Shown here: in pieces, positions 1 through 5,295 of the stretch
How the letters are laid out: the number at the start of each line of letters is the position of its first letter
Position numbering within the stretch: position 1 is the first letter of the stretch
Source: JAXGPF01 sp964650945
GTDB lineage: Bacteria > Verrucomicrobiota > Kiritimatiellia > JAAZAB01
Reading direction: 5' to 3'
DNA length: 11,054 nt
NCBI GenBank assembly: GCA_964650945.1
Contig: CAZYXU010000126.1
Location: 1-11,054, forward strand
Made by a program: the position numbers and the translations under genes
The notes under the pieces: generated by a model
Database searches by the model: none
Told to the model about the DNA's origin: nothing
Seen by the model: the letters and a program-made list of their open reading frames with translations, nothing else

Positions 1-596
1 CCGAAGAGATACGAAGTAAAGTTTTCGCGCGCGTCCATGGCCCACGGTCCGCCCCGCGGCGATTTGGGCAAGTCCGGGGCGGCATTGACGATTTGCTTCA
101 GAATTTCCCGCATCTGCGTAAAGGGGCAGCCCATCACCGCCACCGCTGCTCCCGTCACGCCGAATTTCGGGTAACACTGGGCGGACAGGCGGGATTGCGG
201 CCCGGGCAATTCATCCACCCGCGTCAGCGTGTTCAGGGCGACGGCGGCGGCGACCAAATCATCCGCCGCCGCGCCGGCGCAGAGCGGCACATCCAGAAAA
301 ACCAGGCGGTCAAAGGATTCATCCGTCACCGCCGCCACACGCAACACCAGATGATTTCCCAAACTTTCAACCGCCAGCCGGAGAGTAAAATCGTCGGGGA
401 AATTGACGGTTAATTGCCCGCTCCGGTATTGAACGGCAACCGGCAATAATTCGCGGCCGGCGCGGACCAGCCGGCAGAAAGGGCGATTTTCATCCGCAGC
501 CAGAATATTTTTACCGGACACCGCGCCGGTAAACGCGCGGGCGCAGCCGGCATCATCCATCTGCCAGGAAAATGTCTTGGTTTCCAATGTGATCAT
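1..596 (-). CDS. Unidentified protein, N-terminal 198 residues (runs off left edge)
   Basis: An uninterrupted reading frame runs on the minus strand from an ATG at 596 to the window edge. A TGA lies two codons upstream of the ATG, so this is the first possible start. The visible protein begins MITLETKTFSW and is rich in short alternating hydrophobic segments, as in a beta-sandwich. It has no signal peptide and no membrane segment. I do not recognise the family. Its position, divergent from an AraC-type regulator, is typical of carbohydrate-utilisation genes in PVC bacteria, so the N-terminal domain of a large carbohydrate-active protein is possible; this is inference from context only. Only a weak GGGAAG precedes the start. 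Codon use and GC content match the neighbours. Confidence 0.7.
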   Translation of the reverse strand, partial: MITLETKTFSWQMDDAGCARAFTGAVSGKNILAADENRPFCRLVRAGRELLPVAVQYRSGQLTVNFPDDFTLRLAVESLGNHLVLRVAAVTDESFDRLVFLDVPLCAGAAADDLVAAAVALNTLTRVDELPGPQSRLSAQCYPKFGVTGAAVAVMGCPFTQMREILKQIVNAAPDLPKSPRGGPWAMDARENFTSYLF

Positions 597-657
597 AGAT
601 CAGTCTGCTTCCCAGATTCCAGTTTAAAAAACTATCCAATTGAAATGTGCGTTAAAG

Positions 658-686
658 AATATAATATATTGCCTGGTTTCCGGCAA
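658..686 (-). promoter_or_regulatory. Putative sigma-70-type promoter of the leftmost gene
   Basis: On the minus strand, TTGCCG (681-686) is followed by a 17-bp spacer and TATATT (658-663). This would start transcription near 651 and give a leader of about 55 nt before the ATG at 596. The floA promoter candidate has the same -10 hexamer and the same spacing. Confidence 0.4.
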
Positions 687-687
687 T
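668..687. promoter_or_regulatory. Inverted repeat overlapping the -35 box, candidate operator
   Basis: ATTGCC (668-673) and GGCAAT (682-687) form a perfect 6-bp inverted repeat around an 8-bp centre. The right arm covers the -35 hexamer of the minus-strand promoter, so a bound protein would block it. AraC proteins more often bind direct repeats, so the binding protein is unknown. Confidence 0.3.
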
Positions 688-721
688 TAACGAAATTAAC
701 CAAGTTGTTCGTATAATTAAC
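685..721 (+). promoter_or_regulatory. Three direct AATTAAC repeats before the AraC-family gene
   Basis: AATTAAC occurs at 685-691, 694-700 and 715-721, the last copy ending at the base before the ATG at 722. The second and third copies are 21 bp apart, two helical turns, which is the spacing of classical AraC half-sites. A TATAAT (712-717) overlaps the third copy. This is consistent with autoregulation and with control of the divergent gene, but AT-rich DNA can produce such repeats by chance. Confidence 0.35.
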
Positions 722-1576
722 ATGGGCGCAAATCAGGTCAAACCGCTGACGTGGGGGCACATTAACATCGGCCACACTCCCCCGTTGACCCTGCTGTGCT
801 GTGCACACCTGAAGTTGCAACCGCGGCAATGGCGCACGCCGAACGTGCATGTTCCCTATTGGCGGCTCTACTGGAATGACCGCCCGGGCGCGTTTCTACT
901 CGCCGAAGACGGACACCGTCACCCCCTGGAGCCCGGCCGTTTTTCCCTGGTTGCGCCCAACACCACGCTTTCGCAGGAACTGGCGCAACCGGTGGAGCAT
1001 TATTACACCCATTTCACCGTCGGCATGCCCTTCGCGCACATCCAGAACCATGTGTATCAATTCCCGGCGCCGCCATTGCTGCTGGAGGCCATGCACGGCG
1101 CATATCCCCGGCAAGGCGCGGACGCCGATCTTGACCGCCAGACGCGCCTCGCCGCCACGGCGTTGAATCTATGCTGGCATGCGCTCGCGACACTGCCGGA
1201 AACATGGCTGCCGCCGGAAGACTGCCTGCCGCCACGCCTGCAGGAATTGCTCAAGTGGTGGGAAGGCCTCGGCTGGCGTCCGACACCCAGTCGCGCGCTG
1301 GCCGCGCGCCTGGGCATGCATCCCTCCGCCTTCTGCCGCCATTTTCAGCATGCCATGGGCGCACCCCCGCAAACCTACGGGCAAATGCGCCGGATTGACC
1401 GGGCTTGCCTGCTGCTGCATTTTTCCACACTCAGCATCAAGCAGATCGCCGAAGACACAGGCTTTTGCGACCGCTATTATTTTTCCTACCGCTTCCGCAA
1501 GCTGCGCGGGATCAGCCCCGCCGCCTTCCGCCGGCAGTTCATCGCCGGCGCTCCCGGGCCTGAGAACCATGCATGA
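722..1576 (+). CDS. AraC-family transcriptional regulator
   Basis: This 284-residue protein has the usual AraC-family layout: an N-terminal sensing domain (about 15-120, probably cupin-like), a linker, and a C-terminal DNA-binding domain with two helix-turn-helix units. The first HTH is near 189-212 (ALAARLGMHPSAFCRHF). The second is near 238-262 (IKQIAEDTGF, then YYFSYRFRKLRG) and is followed by the family signature ISPAAFRR. The effector is unknown. The divergent leftmost gene is the likely target. No Shine-Dalgarno sequence precedes the ATG. Instead a TATAAT ends 4 bases before it, suggesting a very short or absent leader, unless the true start lies further downstream. No terminator is apparent after the stop. 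Confidence 0.9.
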   Translation: MGANQVKPLTWGHINIGHTPPLTLLCCAHLKLQPRQWRTPNVHVPYWRLYWNDRPGAFLLAEDGHRHPLEPGRFSLVAPNTTLSQELAQPVEHYYTHFTVGMPFAHIQNHVYQFPAPPLLLEAMHGAYPRQGADADLDRQTRLAATALNLCWHALATLPETWLPPEDCLPPRLQELLKWWEGLGWRPTPSRALAARLGMHPSAFCRHFQHAMGAPPQTYGQMRRIDRACLLLHFSTLSIKQIAEDTGFCDRYYFSYRFRKLRGISPAAFRRQFIAGAPGPENHA

Positions 1577-1630
1577 CGCAGTCAGGAGCCAGGTCGGAGC
1601 GTGAAACAAATTTGTTGGTTGTATTGGATG

Positions 1631-1772
1631 GCGAGACTCCCGGCGAGCCGAACGATCGCGGCGTGTAACGCCGCTCCCACGAGAAGGAGTGTGTGGATGT
1701 GGGGGGTTAAATCCGCGTGTCGCGGCCGAACTGCGTGTCGCGCTGAAGCTTGGTGAAGGCTGGAAGCCTTCA
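1631..1772. repeat. REP-like extragenic repeat with two perfect hairpins
   Basis: Two perfect hairpins with 3-nt loops bracket this block. One has 7-bp arms GCGGCGT/ACGCCGC (1658-1674). The other has 8-bp arms TGAAGGCT/AGCCTTCA (1754-1772). Between them lies an imperfect 18-bp direct repeat, starting at 1715 and 1733, that shares the core GCGTGTCGCG. Neither hairpin is followed by a T-run, so they do not look like intrinsic terminators. The make-up resembles dispersed extragenic palindromes; whether this one recurs in the genome cannot be seen here. Confidence 0.5.
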
Positions 1773-1832
1773 CTACAATCCAGCCCCGGGATGCCGCTAC
1801 AGTCCGGAGATAAAACCGGCGGATAAATTTAC

Positions 1833-1861
1833 TTGCTTTGCCGGGTGATTGCCCATATATT
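1833..1861 (+). promoter_or_regulatory. Putative promoter of floA
   Basis: TTGCTT (1833-1838), a 17-bp spacer and TATATT (1856-1861) form a plausible sigma-70-type promoter 75 bp before the floA start. It is the best match in this intergenic region. Confidence 0.45.
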
Positions 1862-1936
1862 CACCCTCATATTTATGGTGCGCATGCGGCGCAGCCCGCC
1901 AACCGCGCCAATTAAACTCACACGGGAGCAACCGCC

Positions 1937-2962
1937 ATGTCATTCATCACCTTGATCCTGATTCTCGCCGCTATCGCAGTCGTGGTGCTGGGTTCGATTT
2001 TCTTTTACTTCATCGGCGTCTATATCCGGGCCTTGATGTCCGGCGCCCATGTGTCGCTGGGATCGTTGATTGGCATGAAACTCCGGCGCGTGCCGCCGGC
2101 GATGATCGTTGACACCCGCATCCAACTGGCCAAGGCCGGATTGAACATTGAAACCGACCCCCTGGAAGCCCATTACCTGGCCGGCGGCGATGTCCGCAAC
2201 GTAGTCAACGCCTTGATCGCCGCCGACAAAGCGGATATCTCCCTCACCTTCCAGCGCGCGGCCGCGATTGACCTGGCCGGGCGCGACGTTTTTGAAGCCG
2301 TGCGCACCAGCGTTTACCCCAAAGTCATTGACTGCCCGGATCCCGCCAAGAGCAGCACCGGGATGCTGGATGCCGTGGCCAAGGACGGCATCCGGCTGCT
2401 GGTAAAGGTGCGCGTCACCGTGCGCATGAATATCGAGAAAGTGGTCGGAGGCGCCACGGAGGAAACGATTATCGCCCGCGTCGGCCAGGGCATTGTCAGC
2501 GCCATCGGCTCGGCGCCTTCCTATAAAAACGTGCTGGAAAACCCCGATTTCATCAGCCGCAAGGTGCTGGAAAGCGGGCTGGACGCCCAGACCGCCTTCG
2601 AGATTGTCTCGATAGACATTGCCGACATCAGCGTCGCCGGCATAGCGGACGCCGCCAACGTCGGCGCGCTGCTGGAAACCGAACGGGCCGAAGCCGACAA
2701 GAAATTGCGCCAGGCCGAGGCGGAAGGCCGGCGCGCCATGGCCACCGCCGCCGAGCAGGAAATGCGCGCGCGGGTACAGGAGATGCAGGCCAAGGTGGTG
2801 GAAGCCCAGGCGGAAGTACCGCGCGCCCTCGCGCAAGCCCTGCGTGAAGGGAAGCTCGGGGTCATGGATTACCTGCGCATGCAGAACCTGATTGCCGACA
2901 CCAGCATGCGGGAATCCATCTCCGGCGAAGACAAGCCCACGGCGGCCAAGGAAAACACCTGA
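1937..2962 (+). CDS. floA: Flotillin-like protein FloA
   Basis: This 341-residue protein matches the FloA (YqfA) family, normally about 330 residues. It has an N-terminal membrane segment (about 3-28), then an SPFH core containing family-typical stretches such as GGDVRNVVNALIAADKA and EETIIARVGQGIVSAIGS, and an Ala/Glu-rich coiled coil (about 245-295). The C-terminal helix includes LREGKLGVMDYLRMQN. In other bacteria FloA forms membrane assemblies linked to functional membrane microdomains, membrane fluidity and protein secretion. A GGGAG at 1924-1928, 8 nt before the ATG, supports this start. FloA is often preceded by an nfeD gene; none is present here, and the gene appears to be transcribed alone. 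Confidence 0.95.
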   Translation: MSFITLILILAAIAVVVLGSIFFYFIGVYIRALMSGAHVSLGSLIGMKLRRVPPAMIVDTRIQLAKAGLNIETDPLEAHYLAGGDVRNVVNALIAADKADISLTFQRAAAIDLAGRDVFEAVRTSVYPKVIDCPDPAKSSTGMLDAVAKDGIRLLVKVRVTVRMNIEKVVGGATEETIIARVGQGIVSAIGSAPSYKNVLENPDFISRKVLESGLDAQTAFEIVSIDIADISVAGIADAANVGALLETERAEADKKLRQAEAEGRRAMATAAEQEMRARVQEMQAKVVEAQAEVPRALAQALREGKLGVMDYLRMQNLIADTSMRESISGEDKPTAAKENT

Positions 2963-2967
2963 GACGC

Positions 2968-2989
2968 TTTCAAAAGTCAGCTTTTGAAA
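2968..2989. repeat. Perfect AT-rich inverted repeat after floA
   Basis: TTTCAAAAG and CTTTTGAAA form 9-bp arms around a TCAG loop, 6 bp after the floA stop. It is GC-poor and has no T-run on either side, so it is not a standard intrinsic terminator. It may still mark the end of the floA transcript. Confidence 0.4.
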
Positions 2990-3010
2990 ACAGTATATTC
3001 AGTATCCAGT

Positions 3011-3032
3011 CCGAACACCGAACACTGAACAC
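3011..3032 (-). repeat. Heptad repeat array, 3 units
   Basis: Three in-phase 7-bp units lie here: CCGAACA (3011), CCGAACA (3018) and CTGAACA (3025), on the minus strand TGTTCRG. The array ends at the base before the ATG at 3034. The 13-mer GAACACTGAACAC (3020-3032) recurs at 5279-5291 and, inverted, at 5152-5164. Confidence 0.75.
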
Positions 3033-3033
3033 C

Positions 3034-3263
3034 ATGTTCTGTCACATGCCCATAATCGTGCTGGCATCCTCGGTGGAAGGGGTCGTCTGGCTGTTGTTTG
3101 GCTTGATTTGGGTGGTGGTCCAGCTTGTCCAGCGCTCTGTCAAAAAAAGCCAGGGTCGGCCGGCGCCGCCGCCCATTCCCAGCCTGCCGGGCAATCCGGA
3201 AAATAACGACCTGGGAGATTTCCTGAAGGAAATGCTGGAAAGAGCGGCGCCGGAAATCGCGCC
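3034..3263 (+). CDS. Small single-pass membrane protein, 3' end lost in gap
   Basis: About 76 residues are visible before the run of Ns. A short N-terminus is followed by a strongly hydrophobic segment (about 17-33, VVWLLFGLIWVVVQLV), a basic patch (QRSVKKSQGR), a proline-rich linker (PAPPPIP) and an acidic amphipathic stretch (DLGDFLKEMLERA). I do not recognise a named family. The anchor, basic patch and Pro-rich tail are typical of small inner-membrane proteins of unknown function. The start is uncertain: 3034 directly abuts a heptad repeat, and 3049 (ATG), 3058 and 3073 (both GTG) are alternatives; none has a Shine-Dalgarno sequence. It follows floA on the same strand and converges with trmL. 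Confidence 0.55.
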
Positions 3264-3363
3264 NNNNNNNNNNNNNNNNNNNNNNNNNNNNNNNNNNNNN
3301 NNNNNNNNNNNNNNNNNNNNNNNNNNNNNNNNNNNNNNNNNNNNNNNNNNNNNNNNNNNNNNN
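3264..3363. other. Assembly gap of 100 Ns
   Basis: Exactly 100 Ns, which is the usual placeholder for a scaffold gap of unknown true length. Reading frames that appear to cross it are artefacts. It hides the 3' ends of the membrane protein gene on the left and of trmL on the right. Confidence 0.98.
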
Positions 3364-3876
3364 CTGCAACTGGCGCAAGGCCTCGTAAAGGACGATGCCG
3401 GCGGCCGTGGCCAGGTTCAGCGAACGCACCCGGTCCGAGCGCAGCGGAATGGCCCGGACTCGACCCGGATATGCTGCCAGCAATTCCGCCGGCAAGCCCC
3501 GGCTTTCACTGCCAAACACCAGGGCATCGCCGGGCAAATACTTCACCGCCGTGTAAGATACCGGCCCGCCGGTGCTGAGGAAGTGGCAGCGCGCGGGCGG
3601 CGTCACGGCAAAAAAATCCGCCAACCGGTCATGCCGGACCAATTCCACGGCATCCCAGTAATCCAGCCCGGCGCGCCGCACCGCTGCATCCGTCAGACGG
3701 AATCCCAAGGGTCCGATCAGATGCAATGGCGAACCGGTGGCGGCGCAGAGACGGGCGATATTGCCGGTGTTGGGCGGGATTTCCGGCTCCACCAGCGCCA
3801 CGCGCAGCGGCGGAACCGGCCAGTTCAGCGTCAGGCGGCAGCGCCGCTCATGGGCGGGACGGTTTTTGAATTGCAC
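3364..3876 (-). CDS. trmL: tRNA (cytidine/uridine-2'-O-)-methyltransferase TrmL, C-terminus lost in gap
   Basis: TrmL (YibK), a SPOUT-fold enzyme, uses S-adenosylmethionine to methylate the ribose of wobble nucleotide 34 in certain leucine tRNAs. The family motifs are present: VALVEPEIPPNTGNIARLC, then RRAGLDYWD, FGSESRGLP and RSLNLATAAGIVLYEALRQL. The last two form the knotted cofactor site. The sequence enters the Ns immediately after this helix, so only the last few to about 20 residues are missing. The start is a GTG at 3876, supported by AAGGAAGG (3881-3888). It gives an N-terminal extension of about 24 basic residues compared with typical members of about 157 residues. It is divergent from the HPr-like gene. 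Confidence 0.92.
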
Positions 3877-3898
3877 GTTGCCTTCCTTTAATTATAAT
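3871..3898 (+). promoter_or_regulatory. Putative promoter of the HPr-like gene
   Basis: TTGCAC (3871-3876), a 16-bp spacer and a perfect TATAAT (3893-3898). The -10 lies within the palindrome ATTATAAT (3891-3898), so a TATAAT is also read on the minus strand toward trmL. The predicted start of transcription is at or within 2 bases of the ATG at 3907, which implies a leaderless mRNA if that ATG is used. Confidence 0.45.
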
Positions 3899-3906
3899 AA
3901 AATACC

Positions 3907-4575
3907 ATGCAAGACATGGGTATGCCAATTGACCGCGCGCTCAATGTCCGGGACATCAATTTAACGCCCGCTGAATTGCTGGCCATCCTTGAGCATAAAC
4001 GTCAAATGACGTCCGCCGGCAACCGGCCGGTTACCCTGGAAGAAGCCATGACGCATTTCATTCTGCACTTTCGGGTGAATTGGCTCAAGGATAAACACCG
4101 GCGCGACAACCGCGACCAGTTGCAGGAAATCGAACGGCACAAATACTTTCGCTCGCAAAACGAAGGCCGCGACATCGGCAAGGCCCTGGCGGCGGAGGAA
4201 TGGTGCGCCAATTATGCCTCCATCTGGCGCGCGGAGCGCGAATCGCTGGAACGCAACGGCTTTTTGACGATCAGCGTCGTGGTTGCCAGCGAACATGGAC
4301 TCCACACCCGGCCCGACTCGATGCTGGCGGAAATGTGCCGCCAATTCGACAGCGAGGTCTACCTGCACCGGCAGGATATGACCTATTATAATTTTCTCCT
4401 GCAGGGCCGTCCCTATCTGAACGTCAGCTCCATCATCGGCCTGCTCACCGTGGATGCCGTCCAGGGCGAGTTGCTGGAATTCATCGCCACCGGGCCGGAC
4501 GCCAAGCCGGCGCTGGAAACGATCGCCCATTACATCAGAATCGGCAGCCCGCTGGAACACACCATGCCCGGTTGA
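3907..4575 (+). CDS. HPr-like phosphocarrier with an extra N-terminal domain
   Basis: 222 residues. The C-terminal part (about 119-208) is an HPr domain. It has the active-site motif GLHTRP, with the phosphorylatable histidine at 133, and NVSSIIGLL, where Ser175 matches the regulatory serine (Ser46) of HPr. Classical HPr is about 85-90 residues and passes phosphate from enzyme I to sugar permeases, or acts as a regulator with HPr kinase. Here the His-Ser distance is 42 residues instead of 31, because of an insertion of about 11 residues (around 157-168). Residues 1-118 form a mostly helical, charged domain that I do not recognise. No enzyme I, permease or HPr kinase gene is in the window, so a regulatory role is more likely than transport. 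ATGs at 3907, 3916 and 3922 are all possible starts, and no Shine-Dalgarno sequence is present. Confidence 0.85.
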   Translation: MQDMGMPIDRALNVRDINLTPAELLAILEHKRQMTSAGNRPVTLEEAMTHFILHFRVNWLKDKHRRDNRDQLQEIERHKYFRSQNEGRDIGKALAAEEWCANYASIWRAERESLERNGFLTISVVVASEHGLHTRPDSMLAEMCRQFDSEVYLHRQDMTYYNFLLQGRPYLNVSSIIGLLTVDAVQGELLEFIATGPDAKPALETIAHYIRIGSPLEHTMPG

Positions 4576-4628
4576 GTTTCCCCGTGGGCGGCAAAACGCC
4601 GGAACGTTAAACCGCGACCGCGGAAATT
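4576..4628. other. Convergent intergenic spacer with small hairpins
   Basis: This 53-bp spacer separates two convergent genes. It holds a weak hairpin CCGCG-AC-CGCGG (4612-4623) followed by TTT on the minus strand, and a weaker GGCG/CGCC stem (4587-4600). Either could help end transcription, but neither is a convincing intrinsic terminator. Confidence 0.25.
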
Positions 4629-5078
4629 TCATATCCCAGGCCGGTTGCGGCGCACGGCAGCAGCGTCCACCATCAGCCGGAATTTTTTAACCGCCGTGCC
4701 GGCCGGGCCGGCGCGGGAGCGCAGGCGCCGCAGCAGGCGCGGCCCTTCCACCCGCGAAATTTCCGAGAGCCAGGTGGAATTTTCCACGCATAACGTGAGG
4801 GTTTGCCGCTCCAGCCGCGCCGGCCAGGCATGGACCGATAGCGCCGGCCCGGCCAGTTCCGCCCAATCGGTCTGCAGCTCGCGCAGCATCGCAAAATCCG
4901 TGCTGGTTTCCAGCTTGCGGCAAAAATCCATGATGACGTCGCCGGCGCGCACCGCTTCCCGGGCCGGCCGCGGCAGATAATCCAGGCGTAAGCGTTCGCG
5001 TTGAATTTGCCTGGCGCTGGGGTCACGGGACGCTTCCCGTGCAAACGACGGCGGGGGGATGTCGCGTCTGGATTCCAT
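4629..5078 (-). CDS. DUF721 (DciA-type) protein
   Basis: 149 residues. The central and C-terminal part (about 55-140) follows the DUF721 pattern: LQTDWAELAGPALSVHAWPARLERQTLTLCVENSTWLSEIS, then a helix with LLRRLRSRAG and the closing strand KKFRLMVD. Members called DciA help load the replicative helicase DnaB in bacteria that lack DnaC or DnaI. The N-terminal 50 residues are basic and Pro/Arg-rich, probably disordered. The start at 5078 has no Shine-Dalgarno sequence, and the base immediately before the ATG begins a heptad repeat array. The next in-frame ATG (within GDVIMDF) would leave the DUF721 core intact. No dnaA, recF or gyrB gene is nearby. Confidence 0.8.
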   Translation of the reverse strand: MESRRDIPPPSFAREASRDPSARQIQRERLRLDYLPRPAREAVRAGDVIMDFCRKLETSTDFAMLRELQTDWAELAGPALSVHAWPARLERQTLTLCVENSTWLSEISRVEGPRLLRRLRSRAGPAGTAVKKFRLMVDAAAVRRNRPGI

Positions 5079-5200
5079 GTGGTCGGTGTTCAGGGGGCCT
5101 GGGTTGGTGTTCGGTGTTCAGGGTTCGGGGGTCAGGGGTCGACGGATAAGTGTGTTCAGTGTTCAGGGGGCGGTGTTCGGGGGTCGGTGTTCGGTGCCCC
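5079..5200 (+). repeat. Heptad repeat array, about 16 units in two blocks
   Basis: On the plus strand, units of seven bases with consensus G(T/G)G(T/G)TC(R) run in phase from 5079 to 5141 (nine units; clearest at 5107, 5114, 5121, 5128 and 5135). After a 10-bp break they run again from 5152 to 5200 (seven units). GTGTTCG and GTGTTCA are the commonest units. The array begins at the base next to the DUF721 start codon, so on that gene's sense strand it is a C/A-rich leader. G-to-T changes inside units suggest an old, decaying array. Confidence 0.8.
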
Positions 5201-5276
5201 TCTGACGCTCTACATTTTTAGAATGATTGCAAATGGCATAATATCAACGCGTTACGTTGCCGAGAAATTCTGACTG

Positions 5277-5290
5277 CCGAACACTGAACA
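5277..5290 (-). repeat. Heptad repeat pair, inverted relative to the 5079-5200 array
   Basis: CCGAACA and CTGAACA lie 5 bp beyond the stop of the SPFH gene. With the 5152-5164 units they form a perfect 13-bp inverted repeat (GTGTTCAGTGTTC / GAACACTGAACAC) that encloses about 114 bp with no recognisable gene. Confidence 0.7.
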
Positions 5291-5295
5291 CTTTA

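Larger units (their letters stand above)
1577..1936. other. 360-bp non-coding stretch
   Basis: No convincing gene lies here. The stretch holds a perfect 12-bp palindrome (AACAAATTTGTT, 1605-1616), a repeat-rich block with two hairpins (1631-1772), and then the AT-richer promoter region of floA from about 1825. The short open frames do not resemble coding sequence. Confidence 0.7.

Noticed and set aside
2968..2989. Intrinsic terminator of floA
   Set aside because: The stem is perfect but AT-rich, and no T-run follows, so it is listed only as an inverted repeat.
2977..3891. Reading frames that run across the N region on both strands
   Set aside because: They only remain open because Ns contain no stop codons. 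The real genes end in the gap.
5093..5141. Possible G-quadruplex in the G-rich heptads
   Set aside because: Only three closely spaced runs of three or more Gs are present. The fourth is separated by about 17 bases, so the canonical pattern is not met.
5079..5200. CRISPR-like array
   Set aside because: The units are 7 bp, contiguous and degenerate, without spacers, and no cas gene is nearby.
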